The position numbers and the translations under genes are program-made. The notes under the pieces are model-generated. The model had not been told where the DNA came from. It was given only the letters and a program-made list of their open reading frames with translations, and searched no databases. DNA of 64,000 bases from CAJBVG01 sp044337515 (GTDB taxonomy: Bacteria; Bacteroidota; Bacteroidia; Sphingobacteriales; Sphingobacteriaceae). This document shows positions 50,706 through 58,542 of this stretch, piece after piece. Location: positions 1-64,000 of the forward strand of contig JBIINK010000005.1 in the NCBI GenBank assembly GCA_044337515.1. The letters are read 5' to 3'. How positions within the stretch are numbered: position 1 is the stretch's first letter; each line of letters begins with the position of its first letter.

Positions 50706-51931
50706 TATACGAGTTGTTTAAGTGCTATTTCAAAACTTGTTTTTGCAATTTGTGTTTTAGAATTATTATGAGCAAATGTTTTTTCAATCGCGTTGCGAAT
50801 GATAATTGAAGTGTCTTCGAAAATTGCTTCATCACTCATTAAAACTCCTTTATTCATTAAGTATGCGAAGACTCTAGCCATTCCACAATTTGAAATAAAA
50901 TCCGGAATTAAACTCAAGTTTTCATCTGCATATTCTCCTGTAGGTCCGAAGAAAATTTCTGGATCTGCAAACGGAACATTCGCTCCACAAGCAATAACTT
51001 CCATTCCTGCTTTTTTCATTCGCTCTACTTGGTCCTTCGTTACTAATCTCGATGCCGCTGCTGGAATAAATATTTCTGCGTGTAAATCCCAAACCTTAGC
51101 ATTGATCTCTTCAAAAGAAATTAAATGCTCACTTACTAATGTATTACCTTTTCTATTAATAAACAATTCGCGAACCTCTTCAAAAGTAAATCCGTCTTCA
51201 TTTATTAATCCACCTACACGATCAATTATAGCAATAACTTTTGCTCCTGCTTGTGTTAAATAAAATGCGGCTGCAGCTCCAACATTTCCAAAGCCTTGAA
51301 CAATTACTCTTTTACCAACGATGCTGCCACCGTAAATATTATAAAAATGACGAGCTGATTCTGAAACTCCAAAACCAGTAATCATATCCGCAACTAAATA
51401 TTTTTTCTCTACAGATGGAGAATATTTTTCATCTTCCAATACTTTCGAAACACCAAATCTTAATTGTCCGATTTGTTGAATTTTTTCGTTTTCGTGCGCT
51501 TTAAAGTGTCCATTAATTACGCCTTCTTGTGGATGCCATAAACCACATGCTTCTGTCATCGGAATTACTTCGTGAATCTCATCTACGTTTAAATCACCAC
51601 CAGTACCGTAGTAGTTTTTCAACAAAGGAATAACTGCTTTATACCATCTCTCTAACACGCCTTTCTTACGTGGATCAGCAGGGTCGAAGTTGATTCCTGA
51701 TTTTGCTCCGCCAATCGCCGGACCAGAAACCGTGAATTTTACTTCCATCGTTTTCGCTAAGGATTCTACTTCGCGCTTATCTAAGCCTTTTCTCATTCGA
51801 GTTCCACCACCAGCTGCTCCACCTCTTAATGAGTTAATTACTACCCATCCTTCGGCTTCCGTTTCAGCATCTTTCCACTCGAAAACTATTTCGGGTCTTT
51901 TTTCTTCGTATTTCTTTAATAAGTCTTTCAT
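50705..51931 (-). CDS. Glu/Leu/Phe/Val dehydrogenase
   Basis: A 408-residue NAD(P)-dependent amino acid dehydrogenase. GPAIGGAKSGINFDP (residues 70-84) holds the catalytic lysine K77, YGTGGDLNVDE (108-118) follows, and the Rossmann motif is VIVQGFGNVGAAAAFYLTQ. It interconverts an amino acid and its 2-oxo acid; glutamate or a branched-chain amino acid are both possible. Possibly co-transcribed with the downstream MscS channel. Confidence 0.9.
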   Translation of the reverse strand: MKDLLKKYEEKRPEIVFEWKDAETEAEGWVVINSLRGGAAGGGTRMRKGLDKREVESLAKTMEVKFTVSGPAIGGAKSGINFDPADPRKKGVLERWYKAVIPLLKNYYGTGGDLNVDEIHEVIPMTEACGLWHPQEGVINGHFKAHENEKIQQIGQLRFGVSKVLEDEKYSPSVEKKYLVADMITGFGVSESARHFYNIYGGSIVGKRVIVQGFGNVGAAAAFYLTQAGAKVIAIIDRVGGLINEDGFTFEEVRELFINRKGNTLVSEHLISFEEINAKVWDLHAEIFIPAAASRLVTKDQVERMKKAGMEVIACGANVPFADPEIFFGPTGEYADENLSLIPDFISNCGMARVFAYLMNKGVLMSDEAIFEDTSIIIRNAIEKTFAHNNSKTQIAKTSFEIALKQLV

Positions 51932-51944
51932 TTCGATGTTATTT

Positions 51945-51982
51945 TAAAATAAAAAACCCCCAGCTTTTGTGGGCTGAGGGTT
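51945..51982 (-). terminator. Intrinsic terminator after rplS
   Basis: AACCCCCAGC (51955-51964) pairs with GCTGAGGGTT (51973-51982), one G-T wobble. On the minus strand the stem is followed by TTTTTTATTTT, terminating rplS 18 bases after its stop. Confidence 0.85.
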
Positions 51983-52000
51983 CTTCTATAAATTAAGAGA

Positions 52001-52351
52001 TTAATAAGAACCTCTTTTTTCTTTAATTCTAGCTTTTTTACCTGTTAAAGCACGTAAGTAGTACAATTTAGCTCTACGAACAGCGCCTCTTGAATTCACC
52101 TCTACCTTATCGATATTTGGTGAGTTTACAGGAAAAATTCTTTCTACTCCAATTGAGTTAGAAATTTTACGTACAGTGAACGTTTCTGTTGCACCTGTAC
52201 CATTGCGTTGAATAACAACACCTTGGTATAGCTGAATACGCTCTTTGTTACCTTCTTTAATTTTATAATGAACAGTTACTGTATCACCTGAGTTAAACGT
52301 AGGTAATTCATTTTTGTGTGTCTGCTCGTCTACAAATTTTACTAAATCCAT
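52001..52351 (-). CDS. rplS: 50S ribosomal protein L19
   Basis: The 116-residue protein has the L19 pattern: PTFNSGDTVTVHYKIKEGNK, IQLYQGVVIQRNGTGATETF, VRKISNSIGVERIFPVNSP and KLYYLRALTGKKARIKEK. It sits at the 30S-50S interface. It ends the rpsP-rimM-trmD-rplS cluster but is separated from trmD by 130 bases with a candidate promoter and 5' stem-loop, so may be transcribed independently. Confidence 0.98.
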   Translation of the reverse strand: MDLVKFVDEQTHKNELPTFNSGDTVTVHYKIKEGNKERIQLYQGVVIQRNGTGATETFTVRKISNSIGVERIFPVNSPNIDKVEVNSRGAVRRAKLYYLRALTGKKARIKEKRGSY

Positions 52352-52370
52352 GATATTAAGCCTTTAAAAA

Positions 52371-52393
52371 CGATTTTTAGCCCGTAAAAATCG
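52371..52393 (-). promoter_or_regulatory. 9-bp stem-loop at the predicted 5' end of rplS mRNA
   Basis: CGATTTTTA (52371-52379) and TAAAAATCG (52385-52393) pair perfectly around the loop GCCCG. The hairpin starts about six bases after the candidate -7 element, so it would be at the very 5' end of a ~42-base leader. It may be an autoregulatory ribosomal-protein leader or a stabilising 5' hairpin. Confidence 0.6.
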
Positions 52394-52398
52394 GATTG

Positions 52399-52406
52399 CA
52401 AGTATA
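52399..52406 (-). promoter_or_regulatory. rplS: Candidate -7 promoter element of rplS
   Basis: The minus strand reads TATACTTG, one mismatch from TAnnTTTG, 48 bases before the rplS ATG. The call is supported mostly by its position relative to the stem-loop. Confidence 0.35.
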
Positions 52407-52481
52407 GGGATAATTTTATCAACATAAAAATAAATTATCAAAAAAATAAAGGCACACCGTACCCCATTGTGTGGAAAACCA

Positions 52482-53153
52482 CTATAATAGGTCGGGTCGG
52501 CGCTCTTTAGTTCTTGCTATAGCTTGCTCAAATCTCCATTTTTCTACTTCGGGGGTATTCCCTCCAATTAATATTTCCGGCACCTTCAGTCCTCTGAAAT
52601 CGGCAGGGCGGGTATAAACCGGTGGGCTCAATAGTCCATCCTGAAAAGAATCAGTTAATGCCGATGTTTCGTCTGACAATACTCCGGGAATTAATCGAAC
52701 AATACTATCCACCAAAACTGCTGCTGCTAATTCGCCACCACTCAATACATAATCTCCAATGGAAATCTCTTTCGTTACAAAATGTTCGCGAATTCGCTGA
52801 TCTATCCCCTTATAGTGTCCACATAACATCAACAAATTACCTTTTAAGCTTAGTTCGTTAGCCATGCTTTGTTTAAGCGTTTCCCCGTCTGGCGTTAAGA
52901 ATATTACTTCATCGTACTTGGTGTCCTTCTGTAAGCGTTCTAAGCAGTTTACAAAGGGTTCAATCATCATCACCATACCAGAACCCCCACCATATTGATA
53001 ATCGTCTACATTCTTATGCTTTCCATTTCCGTATTCCCTCAAATTATGCACACGGATTTCTACGATACCCTTGGTTTGTGCTCTTTGCAGAATCGAATGT
53101 GAAAACGGACCTTCTAATAGCCCCGGAACTACGGTTACAATATCAATGATCAT
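52482..53153 (-). CDS. trmD: tRNA (guanine-37-N1)-methyltransferase
   Basis: It methylates G37 of tRNAs that read CNN codons, preventing frameshifting. The 223-residue SPOUT enzyme has YQYGGGSGMVMMIEPFVNCL, the knotted-site segments LMLCGHYKGIDQRIREHF and SIGDYVLSGGELAAAVLVDS, and RPADFRGLKVPEILIGGN. It is in the usual rpsP-rimM-trmD-rplS cluster, with one extra gene between rimM and trmD. Confidence 0.97.
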   Translation of the reverse strand: MIIDIVTVVPGLLEGPFSHSILQRAQTKGIVEIRVHNLREYGNGKHKNVDDYQYGGGSGMVMMIEPFVNCLERLQKDTKYDEVIFLTPDGETLKQSMANELSLKGNLLMLCGHYKGIDQRIREHFVTKEISIGDYVLSGGELAAAVLVDSIVRLIPGVLSDETSALTDSFQDGLLSPPVYTRPADFRGLKVPEILIGGNTPEVEKWRFEQAIARTKERRPDLL

Positions 53154-53181
53154 ACTACAAAGGTAATTATTTTCGGAATGC

Positions 53182-53730
53182 TCACTTTATCTGTGGCATT
53201 ATTAATGTTTTTGCCCATTTCTTCGCTCTTTGCTTCTTTGCCCATTCGCTCTCATAAATCATAGAAATTGGACTCATAATACTAGCTTCTGGTTTTTTCA
53301 TCGGACCATGGTACGATTTTAATCCGGGCAAGTCTTTTTGCTTTTCTTCAACTCGCATTCGAAGTATGGCCAATTTTAATTCATCTTTATTGCGAATTCC
53401 TTTTATGGTTACTTCGTTTATTTGAAATGTTTTGGGAATGAGCAACACTCGAATAACCGCATCAGCGTTTAAGTTCTCTACCTGAAATTTTATAGGATAA
53501 AAACCGAGCGCTCTAATAAAAACTGTATCTCCTTTTGAAACATCCAATTGAGCAATTCCAGATTGGTCGGTAATTGCAGAGCTTAATCTATTTGTTACTT
53601 GTAGGGTTGCAAATGGGATGGGCGATAAACTATCGGCATGAATAATCTTATAGCGCAATTTCGTTTGTTGCGCGTTAGCTAGTAAAAGTGAGAAAAGAAA
53701 ATAGAAAAGAATTATTGCCTTTTTTTTCAT
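53182..53730 (-). CDS. Exported carboxypeptidase-like regulatory domain protein
   Basis: A 182-residue protein with a signal peptide (to about residue 20, LANAQ) and one CarboxypepD_reg-like beta-sandwich at about 25-110 (PIPFATLQVTNRLSSAIT, DQSGIAQLDVSKGDTVFIRA, VIRVLLIPKTFQINEVTIKG). The C-terminal part is basic, without motif. Short proteins of this kind are common in Bacteroidota and lack an assigned role. It is inserted four bases after rimM within the rpsP-trmD cluster. Confidence 0.8.
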   Translation of the reverse strand: MKKKAIILFYFLFSLLLANAQQTKLRYKIIHADSLSPIPFATLQVTNRLSSAITDQSGIAQLDVSKGDTVFIRALGFYPIKFQVENLNADAVIRVLLIPKTFQINEVTIKGIRNKDELKLAILRMRVEEKQKDLPGLKSYHGPMKKPEASIMSPISMIYESEWAKKQRAKKWAKTLIMPQIK

Positions 53731-53734
53731 GCTG

Positions 53735-54259
53735 TTAATTCGATAGATAAAGATCTATCAAGCCATCTGGCAAATTAACGTGTATGGTTTTGTTTTTCTT
53801 ATCAATTGATGTAACAAATTGCTCATTTAACGGAAATAATACTTCCTTGTTTTGATACATCATGTTAGCAATAAGTTGAGAGGGTAGTTCTTGGATGGCG
53901 TTAATAATTCCAAGTTCTCCTAATTGTTCATCGTGTACAGTATAGCCAATTAATACTTTATGAGAATCCTCATTCGTATTTGCAGGTTTATTTTTTTGAT
54001 GAACGTAAGCGGCTTTGCCTACTAGAGGTTTCGCTTTATCAATATGATCAACATCTTCGATATAGATATAAACGATGTTTTTTTGAATCAAAAGTTTTGT
54101 AATAAAAAATGGAACCGGTTTTTGGTTAATTTCCAAAAACAACGATTCCATGTTTTTATAATCTTGTGGATTGTCTACTTCTAAATAAAGTTGTAGCTCT
54201 CCTTTTAATCCTCTTGTTTTAGAGATATATCCTATAGAAAAATAATCATTATTTAACAT
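53735..54259 (-). CDS. rimM: 16S rRNA processing/30S maturation protein RimM
   Basis: A 174-residue protein of the RimM family with N-terminal SIGYISKTRGLKGELQLYLE (the GxxxxxxGxxG pattern) and the C-terminal PRC-barrel (LIGYTVHDEQLGELGIINAI, VLFPLNEQFVTSIDKKNKTI). It assists maturation of the 30S head near S19. It follows rpsP by 18 bases. Confidence 0.95.
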   Translation of the reverse strand: MLNNDYFSIGYISKTRGLKGELQLYLEVDNPQDYKNMESLFLEINQKPVPFFITKLLIQKNIVYIYIEDVDHIDKAKPLVGKAAYVHQKNKPANTNEDSHKVLIGYTVHDEQLGELGIINAIQELPSQLIANMMYQNKEVLFPLNEQFVTSIDKKNKTIHVNLPDGLIDLYLSN

Positions 54260-54277
54260 ATAGAATAATCAATAAAA

Positions 54278-54904
54278 TTATTCTGCTGCAGGTGCTTCTT
54301 CAGCAGCTTCAGTTGCATCAGCTGCAGGAGCTTCTGATGTTTCTTCAGCAACCGCTTCCATAACTGGAGCTTCTGATGTTTCTTCTGCGATAGCTTCAAC
54401 AACTGGTGCTTCTTCTACTTCAGCTTCTGGAACTTCTTCCACAACTGGTGCATTTTTAGCTGCAATTGCTTTTGCTTTCTCTACATTTTGTTTAGTTTCT
54501 AATGCTAATCTTTCTTTCTTAGCATCATCCTTCGATGAAGTAAGTGTAGATTTTTTTGCATTTACTTTAGCATCTTTCTCTTCCAACCAAGTAGCAAATT
54601 TTGCATCTGCTTGATCTTGAGTAATTGCACCTTTAGTTACACCTATTTGTAAGTGTCTCTTGTACAAAATACCTTTGTAAGATAAAATTGCTCTTGCAGT
54701 GTCCGTTGGTTGTGCACCATTGTGCAACCAAGTAACTGCGCTCTCGGTGTTGATTTCAATCGTCGCTGGATTGGTATTAGGATTATAAGTCCCTAATTTT
54801 TCAATAAATTTACCATCCCTCGGAGCACGTGAATCCGCCACCACAATGTGATAAAAAGCTTTTGCTTTTTTACCATGTCTCTGTAATCTGATTTTTACTG
54901 GCAT
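54278..54904 (-). CDS. rpsP: 30S ribosomal protein S16 with long C-terminal extension
   Basis: The N-terminal ~80 residues are S16: PVKIRLQRHGKKAKAFYHIV, DSRAPRDGKFIEKLGTYNPN, ARAILSYKGILYKRHLQ. The total of 208 residues is more than twice the E. coli length; a Lys-rich helical section (about 95-145) is followed by an Ala/Glu/Pro tail with two near-repeats of VMEAVAEETSEAP, mirrored by near-repeats in the DNA. Extended S16 is known in Bacteroidota. First gene of the cluster, with a promoter and a 5' hairpin. Confidence 0.95.
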   Translation of the reverse strand: MPVKIRLQRHGKKAKAFYHIVVADSRAPRDGKFIEKLGTYNPNTNPATIEINTESAVTWLHNGAQPTDTARAILSYKGILYKRHLQIGVTKGAITQDQADAKFATWLEEKDAKVNAKKSTLTSSKDDAKKERLALETKQNVEKAKAIAAKNAPVVEEVPEAEVEEAPVVEAIAEETSEAPVMEAVAEETSEAPAADATEAAEEAPAAE

Positions 54905-54927
54905 GTGTTTAATTTTTTATGTTAAAT

Positions 54928-54948
54928 CCTCATTTCTCCACAATGAGG
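54928..54948 (-). promoter_or_regulatory. 7-bp stem-loop at the predicted 5' end of rpsP mRNA
   Basis: CCTCATT (54928-54934) pairs with AATGAGG (54942-54948) around a seven-base loop. It begins about five bases after the candidate -7 element, at or next to +1 of the rpsP transcript, leaving about 24 bases before the ATG. It may be an S16 leader or a 5' stabiliser. Confidence 0.55.
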
Positions 54949-54952
54949 GCTG

Positions 54953-54983
54953 CAAAGATGCTATTTTATTTTCATTTATACAA
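54953..54983 (-). promoter_or_regulatory. rpsP: Candidate promoter of the rpsP operon
   Basis: On the minus strand TTG (54983-54981) is followed after 20 bases by CATCTTTG (54960-54953), one mismatch from TAnnTTTG. The -33 part abuts the ffh terminator at 54985-55008. Confidence 0.45.
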
Positions 54984-54984
54984 T

Positions 54985-55008
54985 AAAGCCCCGAAAAATC
55001 GAGGCTTT
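54985..55008 (-). terminator. Intrinsic terminator of ffh
   Basis: AAAGCCCCGA and TCGAGGCTTT pair with one mismatch around an AAAA loop. On the minus strand it follows the ffh stop (55065) by about 57 bases and runs into TTTATTG. It is a moderate terminator. Confidence 0.65.
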
Positions 55009-55064
55009 AAAGCACTAAATAGTAGTATTTTATCTAAAAAAGCGCGTTTTGGGCACGCTTTCGC

Positions 55065-56402
55065 TTATCTTTTCATTCCTGCGAAGGGGTTGTTTTTCAT
55101 CATTTTCATCGGATTTCCTCCTCCATTCATCATTTTCATCATCTTTTTCATGTCCTCAAATTGCTTCATCAACTTGTTTACCTCTTCAATCGTTCTTCCA
55201 CTTCCCGTTGCAATTCTTTTTTTGCGATTTCCATTAATTAACTCTGGTTGCTCTCTTTCCGTAGGGGTCATGGATTGAATAATGGCTTCAATGTGCTTAA
55301 ACGCATCATCACTTATGTCGATATCCTTTACCATCTTACCCATCCCCGGTATCATACCCATCAAATCTTTTAGGTTACCCATTTTCTTGATTTGCTGAAG
55401 CTGATTTAAGAAATCACTGAAATCAAATTGGTTTTTACGTATTTTCTTTTGAAGTTTTGCCGCTTCTACTTCGTCAAACTGCTGTTGTGCACGCTCTACT
55501 AAAGAAACAACATCACCCATACCCAATATTCTCGATGCCATCCTTTCCGGATAAAACACATCGATTGCATCCATCTTCTCCCCAGTACCAATGAACTTAA
55601 TTGGCTTGTTAACTACCGCTTTTATCGTAATTGCAGCACCACCTCGAGTATCACCATCTAATTTCGTTAATACTACCCCGTCAAAATTAAGTCGATCGTT
55701 AAACGCTTTCGCCGTATTCACTGCATCCTGTCCAGTCATGGAATCCACAACGAACAAAATCTCATTCGGATTAGTGCTCGATTTTACTCTAGCAATCTCA
55801 TCCATCATTTGCTCATCAACTGCTAGTCGGCCTGCCGTATCAATAATCACTACATTACAGCCTTCCGCTTTTGCTTTTCGGATACCCTCTTGAGCAATAG
55901 CTACTGGATCCTTGCTGTCAAAATCTGTATATACTGAAACACCTATCTGCTCTGATAATATTCTTAACTGCTCAATCGCTGCTGGTCTGTATACATCGGC
56001 AGCAACCAACATTGGGGTTTTGCCTTTTGCTTTCAAATAATTAGCAAGCTTACCCGAAAAGGTTGTTTTACCCGAACCTTGCAAACCCGCAATTAATATA
56101 ATACTCGGATTACCTTTTAAATTAATCTCCTCGTGCTCTCCACCCATTAAGGCAACCAACTCATCATTAACGATTTTAATCATTAACTGACTTGGAGATA
56201 TAGAGGTTAATACATTTTCGCCAATTGCCTTCTCTTTAACTCTATCTGTAAAGTCTTTTGCAATTTTATAGTTTACGTCGGCATCTAACAATGCTTTACG
56301 TACTTCCTTTAAGGTTTCAGCTACGTTTATTTCCGTAATCTTCCCTTGTCCTTTTAATACCTTAAACGCCCTGTCGAGCTTATCACTTAAATTATCAAAC
56401 AT
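55065..56402 (-). CDS. ffh: Signal recognition particle protein Ffh
   Basis: The GTPase and signal-sequence-binding subunit of SRP. The 445-residue protein has an N domain, the G domain with P-loop GLQGSGKTT (residues 106-114), DTAGRLAVDEQMMDEI and TKLDGDTRGGAA, and a methionine-rich M domain with IPGMGKMVKDIDISDDAFKH and a C-terminal Met/Gly tail. It has its own promoter and terminator. Confidence 0.97.
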   Translation of the reverse strand: MFDNLSDKLDRAFKVLKGQGKITEINVAETLKEVRKALLDADVNYKIAKDFTDRVKEKAIGENVLTSISPSQLMIKIVNDELVALMGGEHEEINLKGNPSIILIAGLQGSGKTTFSGKLANYLKAKGKTPMLVAADVYRPAAIEQLRILSEQIGVSVYTDFDSKDPVAIAQEGIRKAKAEGCNVVIIDTAGRLAVDEQMMDEIARVKSSTNPNEILFVVDSMTGQDAVNTAKAFNDRLNFDGVVLTKLDGDTRGGAAITIKAVVNKPIKFIGTGEKMDAIDVFYPERMASRILGMGDVVSLVERAQQQFDEVEAAKLQKKIRKNQFDFSDFLNQLQQIKKMGNLKDLMGMIPGMGKMVKDIDISDDAFKHIEAIIQSMTPTEREQPELINGNRKKRIATGSGRTIEEVNKLMKQFEDMKKMMKMMNGGGNPMKMMKNNPFAGMKR

Positions 56403-56424
56403 CTGTGTTCCTTTTAATAGAGTC

Positions 56425-56432
56425 CAAAGTTA
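56425..56432 (-). promoter_or_regulatory. ffh: -7 promoter element of ffh
   Basis: The minus strand reads TAACTTTG, an exact TAnnTTTG match, 23 bases before the ffh ATG. Confidence 0.45.
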
Positions 56433-56474
56433 AGAAACATTCCTTGTTTTGAAACCCCTACTAGTATTTCTTCT

Positions 56475-56831
56475 TTATTTTTGAAGCGCTACTGCCTGTT
56501 TAAAATAATATTTCAATATTTTATCATCAATCTCTTCTGCCGTTCTAAAATGTAGTTTTCTTATTTGCTTTCGATCGGTTGACAAAATATTGAACTTGTC
56601 TTCTAACTTATACCCTTTCACAAATCCCAATGCCACTATCTTATTTTTTTTATCAAAGGTGATGTAACAAAACATTCCCTTGAACATATAAAATGGACAT
56701 TGGTACTTAAATGTTTCTACTATTTCTAGGTTTAGCCCCAAGATATAGTCTCTTAGCACATCAACAATAACCCGATTGTTCGGACTAAGGTCAAATGTAA
56801 ATCGATCTGCTGCGGGGGTTTTTCTGTTCAT
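56475..56831 (-). CDS. DUF1801 family protein
   Basis: A 118-residue protein resembling the DUF1801/YdhG-like fold: an N-terminal helix, LRDYILGLNLEIVETFKYQC, PFYMFKGMFCYITFDKKNKI and LGFVKGYKLEDKFN, with a C-terminal RKLHFRTAEEIDDKILKYYF. Function unknown. It is transcribed toward ffh and starts 58 bases from the divergent rmuC. Confidence 0.8.
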   Translation of the reverse strand: MNRKTPAADRFTFDLSPNNRVIVDVLRDYILGLNLEIVETFKYQCPFYMFKGMFCYITFDKKNKIVALGFVKGYKLEDKFNILSTDRKQIRKLHFRTAEEIDDKILKYYFKQAVALQK

Positions 56832-56889
56832 CTATTAAAAATAATAAAATAGAACGACGTGCTGCTATTACTTTTGTTATTTTTGTTTT

Positions 56890-58287
56890 ATGGTGAATGT
56901 TTTGTTTTTAGTAATTGGCTTGTTAGCCGGATACTTTATTGGTTATTTAATTAATAAATTAAAGGGCAACTCTACAGTTGATACTGATGAGGTGCAATTG
57001 CTTCGTACACAAAAAGCTGTGCTCGAAGAAAAGTTTAGAGATCAAGATAAAACAAATGCACTTTTTGTAATAGAATTGAAAGAGCAAATCAATCAACTTA
57101 AAAATGACATTGATGCCGAACGTGATAAGTTAGCAGAAGCAAATAAATCTCTGGAACAATCTCGTACTTTTTTTAAGGCTCAAGATGAAAAGCTAAAAGA
57201 ACAAAAACAACAAATTGAAGAACTCCAATTAAAGCTGACTAAAGATTTTGAAAATATTGCCAATAAAATATTAACGGAAAACTCTTCAAAATTCACTGAA
57301 CAAAACAAAACAAATCTTGATGGCATCTTAAATCCTTTACGTGAACGCATCAAAGACTTTGAAGAAAAAGTTGACAAGGCTTATAAATCAGAATCGGCAG
57401 AACGCAATACCCTAAAGGGAAGTATCGAAGAGTTGATGAAACTCAATAAGCAAATTTCAGAAGAAGCAAACAATCTTACCAATGCCTTAAAGGGTGATAC
57501 TAAAAAGCAAGGGAATTGGGGTGAGTTTGTATTAGAAAAAATATTAGAAAGTTCTGGTCTGGTTGAAAATGAAAATTACACTTTGCAAGGCAAGGGGATG
57601 AATTTAATGGATGAAGATGGTAATCGTTTTCAACCCGATGTAATTATTCATTTGCCTGATGAGAAACATTTAATTATCGACTCTAAAGTTTCTTTGGTGG
57701 CTTATGAAAAATTGCTGAATGCAAATAGTGAAGAAGACCGAGAAAAATATATTAAAGATCACATAGCCTCCATCAAAGCACACGTTCAGGGATTAAGCAA
57801 TAAAAACTATCAAGATTTATATGGTATACATTCACCAGATTTTGTTTTGTTGTTTATACCAATTGAATCGTCTTTTAGTGTGGCTTCACAATACGATAGA
57901 GATTTGTTTGAATTTGCTTGGTCTAAACGAATTGTGTTAGTTAGTCCTTCTACATTATTGGCTACACTTAAAACAGTATCGTCTGTTTGGAAGCAAGAAA
58001 AACATACAAAGAATGCTTTAGAAATTGCTAAAAAAGCCGGCTTGTTATATGATAAGTTTGTCGGCTTTATTGATGATTTAAAAAAGATGGGCGATCAGCT
58101 AGGTAAGGCACAGGATAGTTATAATTCAGCCTTTGGAAAACTTCATGAAGGAAAAGGAAGTTTAACAAGCAGCGTAGAGTCGTTACGATTACTCGGGTTA
58201 AAAACGAAAAGGAAAATTGATAAAAACATGCTTGATGAATCCGTTGATGATATTGATGATGCAGAATCAGAAAACGAAAACGAATAA
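56890..58287 (+). CDS. rmuC: DNA recombination protein RmuC homologue
   Basis: A 465-residue protein: one N-terminal membrane helix (about 2-20), a long coiled coil (about 35-200, rich in EKLKEQKQQIEELQ-type heptads) and the RmuC nuclease-like domain (about 205-410) with GNWGEFVLEKILESSGL, PDVIIHLPDEKHLIIDSKVS and FVLLFIPIESSFSVA. The D..E/D-x-K pattern fits a PD-(D/E)XK fold. E. coli RmuC limits inversion at short inverted repeats, which is notable beside the repeat arrays here, though no link is shown. Confidence 0.93.
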   Translation: MVNVLFLVIGLLAGYFIGYLINKLKGNSTVDTDEVQLLRTQKAVLEEKFRDQDKTNALFVIELKEQINQLKNDIDAERDKLAEANKSLEQSRTFFKAQDEKLKEQKQQIEELQLKLTKDFENIANKILTENSSKFTEQNKTNLDGILNPLRERIKDFEEKVDKAYKSESAERNTLKGSIEELMKLNKQISEEANNLTNALKGDTKKQGNWGEFVLEKILESSGLVENENYTLQGKGMNLMDEDGNRFQPDVIIHLPDEKHLIIDSKVSLVAYEKLLNANSEEDREKYIKDHIASIKAHVQGLSNKNYQDLYGIHSPDFVLLFIPIESSFSVASQYDRDLFEFAWSKRIVLVSPSTLLATLKTVSSVWKQEKHTKNALEIAKKAGLLYDKFVGFIDDLKKMGDQLGKAQDSYNSAFGKLHEGKGSLTSSVESLRLLGLKTKRKIDKNMLDESVDDIDDAESENENE

Positions 58288-58292
58288 CAGAT

Positions 58293-58538
58293 AGCGCTCC
58301 GATGGAGCGCTAACAAAATAAATTACATCGCGCATTTCGGCTAGATATATCGCGCTCCGATGGAGCGCTAACAAAATAAATTACATCGCGCATTTCGGCT
58401 AGATATATTGCGCTCCGGAGGAGCGCTGCGAAACAAACTTCATCACACATTTCGGCTAGATATATCGCGCTCCGATGGAGCGCTGCGAGGCTAGATACAT
58501 TGTGCTCCGAACCATACTAATTACGCTCCAGAGGAGCG
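58293..58538. repeat. REP-like hairpin array, left side of the transposase
   Basis: Hairpins with stem GCGCTCC/GGAGCGC and a three-base loop lie at 58293-58311, 58352-58368, 58410-58426 and 58467-58483, with a period of 57-58 bases; a degenerate half at 58502-58509 and a terminal CGCTCC-AGA-GGAGCG at 58524-58538 follow. Spacers share TTACATCGCGCATTTCGG and GCTAGATATAT. The first hairpin starts six bases after the rmuC stop and the last ends five bases before the transposase stop. Confidence 0.9.
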
Positions 58539-58542
58539 CTAT

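Noticed and set aside
50793..51263. A 156-codon open frame on the plus strand.
   Set aside because: It is antisense to the well-supported Glu/Leu dehydrogenase gene and resembles no family.
58293..58483. Regularly spaced repeats that could be taken for a CRISPR array.
   Set aside because: The spacers are near-identical to one another, the repeat is a short perfect hairpin and there are no cas genes; a REP array next to a Y1 transposase fits better.
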